A DNA stretch of 8,498 nt. Source: JAIVGV01 sp035295985. GTDB taxonomy: Bacteria > Acidobacteriota > Blastocatellia > Pyrinomonadales > Pyrinomonadaceae. The stretch covers positions 1 to 8,498 of the forward strand of contig DATHBT010000003.1 in NCBI GenBank assembly GCA_035295985.1. The letters are read 5' to 3'. This document shows, in pieces, positions 7,279 to 8,498 of the stretch. The stretch's first letter is position 1. Each line of letters opens with the position of its first letter. Under the pieces are notes generated by a model. It ran no database searches, was not told where the DNA came from, and saw nothing but the letters and a program-made list of their open reading frames with translations. Made by a program: the position numbers and the translations under genes.

Positions 7279-7293
7279 CGCTCGCTCAAGTTC

Positions 7294-7848
7294 CTAACCG
7301 TGGGCGCTCTCAGGGGATGACGAAGAAGAGGACGCCTCGTCCTCCGCCTTGTACTGTTGGACGTAGCCCACGTAGTTTTTCCAGAACTGAGCTAAGCCGG
7401 CGACCTCTTCGTCCGTAAGCTGTCTTTTAACTTTGGCGGGCACGCCCATGACGAGCGAGCGCGGGGGGACGATTGTTCCGGGCGAGACGAGCGCGCCCGC
7501 GGCGACGATGGACTCGGCCCCGATGCGTACAGCGTCCATCACAATCGAACCCATGCCGACGAGGCAGCCGCGCTCGACGTGGCAGCCGTGGAGCGTGACG
7601 TTGTGGCCGACCGTCACCTCATCCTCAAGGATGGTGGGGTGCGTGCCGTTGGTGACGTGGATGACCGTGCCGTCCTGTATGTTGGTGCGGTCGCCGATCC
7701 TGATCCAGAACACGTCGCCGCGGACGACCGCGCCGAACCAGACGGACGACTCCCGCCCGATCCTCACGTCGCCGATGACGGTCGCCGTCTCGGCGACGTA
7801 GGCGGTCGGGTCGATCTGCGGGTGCTTGCCGTTGAATGGCCTGATCAT
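7294..7848 (-). CDS. Gamma-class carbonic anhydrase-like left-handed beta-helix protein
   Basis: The 184-residue protein is built of hexapeptide repeats (VIGDVRIG, SIVMDAVRIG, SIVAAGALVSPGTIV and similar), forming a left-handed beta helix of about 140 residues, then a C-terminal helix (LTDEEVAGLAQFWKNYVGYVQQY, residues 144-166) typical of YrdA/CaiE/PaaY-type proteins. The gamma-CA zinc ligands are present: His64 in TVIHVT, and His82 and His87 in VGHNVTLHGC. Arg43 and Asp45 (VRGD) and Gln58 also match the canonical active-site set. A trimer hydrating CO2 is plausible, though many relatives have no measured activity. It lacks the acidic loop and proton shuttle of the archaeal enzyme Cam. A Ser-rich tail (173-178) is unusual but probably disordered. 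The start is ATG (7848) with AGGA directly abutting it, so the ribosome binding site is weak. It is probably the first gene of the cluster with hisS and aspS. Confidence 0.92.
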   Translation of the reverse strand: MIRPFNGKHPQIDPTAYVAETATVIGDVRIGRESSVWFGAVVRGDVFWIRIGDRTNIQDGTVIHVTNGTHPTILEDEVTVGHNVTLHGCHVERGCLVGMGSIVMDAVRIGAESIVAAGALVSPGTIVPPRSLVMGVPAKVKRQLTDEEVAGLAQFWKNYVGYVQQYKAEDEASSSSSSPESAHG

Positions 7849-7905
7849 TCCTGTGTCCGCGGCGCGTCCTGAGCAAGTCGGCCGCCCTTCCTTTTGAGAG
7901 CGAAA

Positions 7906-7933
7906 ACGGTAGCACGAATCCGGCGCGTGAAAA
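7906..7933 (-). promoter_or_regulatory. Weak candidate promoter for the gamma-CA/hisS/aspS cluster
   Basis: On the minus strand TTTTCA (+ 7928-7933) and, 16 bp downstream, TACCGT preceded by TGC (+ 7906-7914; extended -10 form) could form a sigma-70-type promoter about 60 bp before the ATG at 7848. The -10 hexamer matches consensus poorly, so confidence is low. The MITE-like element ends 17 bp upstream of it. Confidence 0.25.
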
Positions 7934-7941
7934 AGCGGCGC

Positions 7942-8099
7942 GCCCCGCCAGTAGTGTCCTGATTTCGGCTTTACTCCGTGCCCCCTCCGCGTCCTCTGTG
8001 TCTCCGTGGTGAGTGCTGATCACCCCCACTCACCACAGAGGCACGGAGAGCACAGAGGGGGCACAGAGGACAAACAAATTAGGACACCACTGCCCCGCC
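7942..8099. mobile_element. 142-bp MITE-like element with terminal inverted repeats and 8-bp target duplication
   Basis: The element spans 7950-8091. It begins AGTAGTGTCCTGATTT and ends AAATTAGGACACCACT, which are reverse complements at 14 of 16 positions. The 8-bp direct repeat GCCCCGCC abuts both ends exactly (7942-7949 and 8092-8099), as expected of a target-site duplication. The interior is a second long inverted repeat (7974-8015 against 8027-8068, 34 of 42 positions paired). Most mismatches are C/T, which would be G-U wobbles in RNA. The loop is 11 nt and contains TGATCA. No coding capacity is present, so movement would need a transposase encoded elsewhere. I cannot assign the parent IS family. 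The interior CAC(A/G)GAG-type wording resembles a noncoding repeat I believe is common in environmental bacterial genomes. Confidence 0.82.
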
Positions 8100-8128
8100 G
8101 GGTGGGTGCGCGCCGCCTTTATAAGCGA

Positions 8129-8249
8129 TTAGCTGTTAGCTGTTAGCTGTTAGCCGGAAGTGGCAGGCGGAAAGCGGCGACAGCCTGATGCGCCTTCGGG
8201 GCTTTGGCCGCATCCGGCGCGGGCTTTTTAGCCATTAACGGCTAACAGC
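8129..8249. repeat. Second heptad-repeat element, degenerate inverted copy
   Basis: Positions 8129-8160 are identical over 32 bp to 2596-2627 in the first element: TTAGC, three TGTTAGC units and CGGAAG. The expected inverse arm is degenerate, with GCTAACAGC at 8241-8249 preceded by altered heptads and a T-run at 8225-8229. The centre between the arms differs in sequence and length from that of the first element. It lies upstream of the MITE-like element and downstream of the truncated gene at the right edge. Confidence 0.75.
8183..8218. repeat. REP-like stem-loop within the second heptad element
   Basis: GCCTGATGCG (8183-8192) pairs with CGCATCCGGC (8209-8218) with one mismatch, around a 16-base loop containing TTCGGGGC. 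A run of five T follows at 8225-8229 on the + strand, so it could resemble an intrinsic terminator in that direction. However, no + strand gene lies upstream, and on the minus strand no U-run follows the stem. Confidence 0.45.
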
Positions 8250-8272
8250 CCGCGTCTCAATCCGGCCTTCTC

Positions 8273-8498
8273 TTACTTCGGCGCGGGGCCGGGCGCGGCG
8301 TCGCGCGCGGCGTCGCCGCCCGCGGCCTTGCGCGCGGGGGCGCGCTCCAGGCGGCGCGCGCTCTCCCAGGCGGTGAGCGCCGCCGCGTCCGCGCTGAACT
8401 TGTTGCGGACGGCCGCGTCGAGCCGGGCGAACTCCTCCTCCGCGCGTTCGAGCGCCTCTTCCAGCTCCGCGCCGGCCGATATGCGCGCGCCAGCGCCG
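8273..8498 (-). CDS. C-terminal fragment of an unidentified gene, truncated by the window edge
   Basis: A minus-strand frame stays open from the right edge to TAA at 8275-8273, giving about 75 residues. I read an acidic amphipathic stretch (AELEEALERAEEEFARLDAA) followed by VRNKFSADAAALTAWESAR, RLERAPARKAAGG and an Ala/Pro-rich tail ending PGPAPK. The helix-forming, charged composition and strong third-position GC look coding, and it matches the orientation of all other genes. The pattern 'helix, x-KF-x-x-D-x-x-x-L-x-x-W-x-S-A-R' followed by a basic, Ala/Pro-rich tail is like the ends of uncharacterised proteins I associate with Acidobacteriota, but I cannot name a family or function. The start lies outside the window. 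Confidence 0.65.
   Translation of the reverse strand, partial: GAGARISAGAELEEALERAEEEFARLDAAVRNKFSADAAALTAWESARRLERAPARKAAGGDAARDAAPGPAPK

Larger units (their letters stand above)
7849..8272. other. 424-bp gene-free spacer with repeats and MITE-like element
   Basis: I see no credible coding frame here on either strand. From right to left it holds a heptad/inverted element (8129-8249) enclosing a REP-like hairpin, a MITE-like element (7950-8091) with its flanking direct repeats, and about 90 bp of ordinary upstream sequence that probably contains the promoter of the gamma-CA/hisS/aspS cluster. Confidence 0.75.

Noticed and set aside
7279..7848. Acetyltransferase (LpxA/CysE-type) as an alternative for the hexapeptide-repeat protein
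   Set aside because: The three zinc-ligand histidines (64, 82, 87), the VRGD motif and Gln58 match the gamma-carbonic anhydrase group better, and the length and C-terminal helix fit the YrdA/CaiE type.
7942..8099. Interpretation of the 142-bp element as an intrinsic terminator or attenuator of the downstream operon
   Set aside because: The stem lacks a following U-run, and the exact octamer duplications at both ends are better explained by transposition. A secondary effect on transcription is still possible.

Overview
The window is GC-rich, and every supported gene lies on the minus strand. I see four complete enzyme genes, one complete membrane-protein gene and one truncated gene at the right edge. 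Between them lie unusually repeat-rich spacers. The domain mix suggests a member of the Acidobacteriota, perhaps Blastocatellia: a eukaryote/Bacteroidetes-flavoured HisRS, a DUF885 protein carrying a PrcB-like tail, and a proline-rich DUF4870/Tic20-like membrane protein. This is an inference from general familiarity, not a database match.

Reading in the direction of transcription (right to left): (1) 8498-8273 is the C-terminal end of an unidentified gene. (2) 8272-7849 is a 424-bp spacer with no gene. It holds a degenerate heptad-repeat/inverted element, a REP-like hairpin and a 142-bp MITE-like element with 16-bp imperfect terminal inverted repeats, flanked by an 8-bp direct repeat. (3) 7848-4044 is a tight cluster of three genes: a gamma-class carbonic anhydrase-like hexapeptide-repeat protein, histidyl-tRNA synthetase (hisS) and aspartyl-tRNA synthetase (aspS). 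The gaps are 15 and 10 nt, so they are probably one transcript. (4) 3909-3487 is a small JAMM (M67) metalloprotease, followed after 45 nt by the proline-rich DUF4870/Tic20-like membrane protein (3441-2707). (5) 2706-2497 is a spacer dominated by a near-perfect 40-bp inverted repeat built from a heptamer, which overlaps the upstream stop codon, plus a second heptamer tract and a candidate promoter. (6) 2496-151 is an exported DUF885 putative metallopeptidase fused to a C-terminal PrcB-like domain. The left 150 bp contain nothing I can support.

Functionally, hisS and aspS charge tRNA-His and tRNA-Asp. The gamma-CA-like protein and the JAMM protease are housekeeping-style passengers of the cluster. 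The DUF885-PrcB protein looks like a separately transcribed secreted or periplasmic enzyme. No defence, phage, CRISPR or biosynthetic system is visible. The least ordinary content is the intergenic repeat architecture: three different 7-bp tandem motifs, long inverted repeats and a MITE, all in gene-free DNA.
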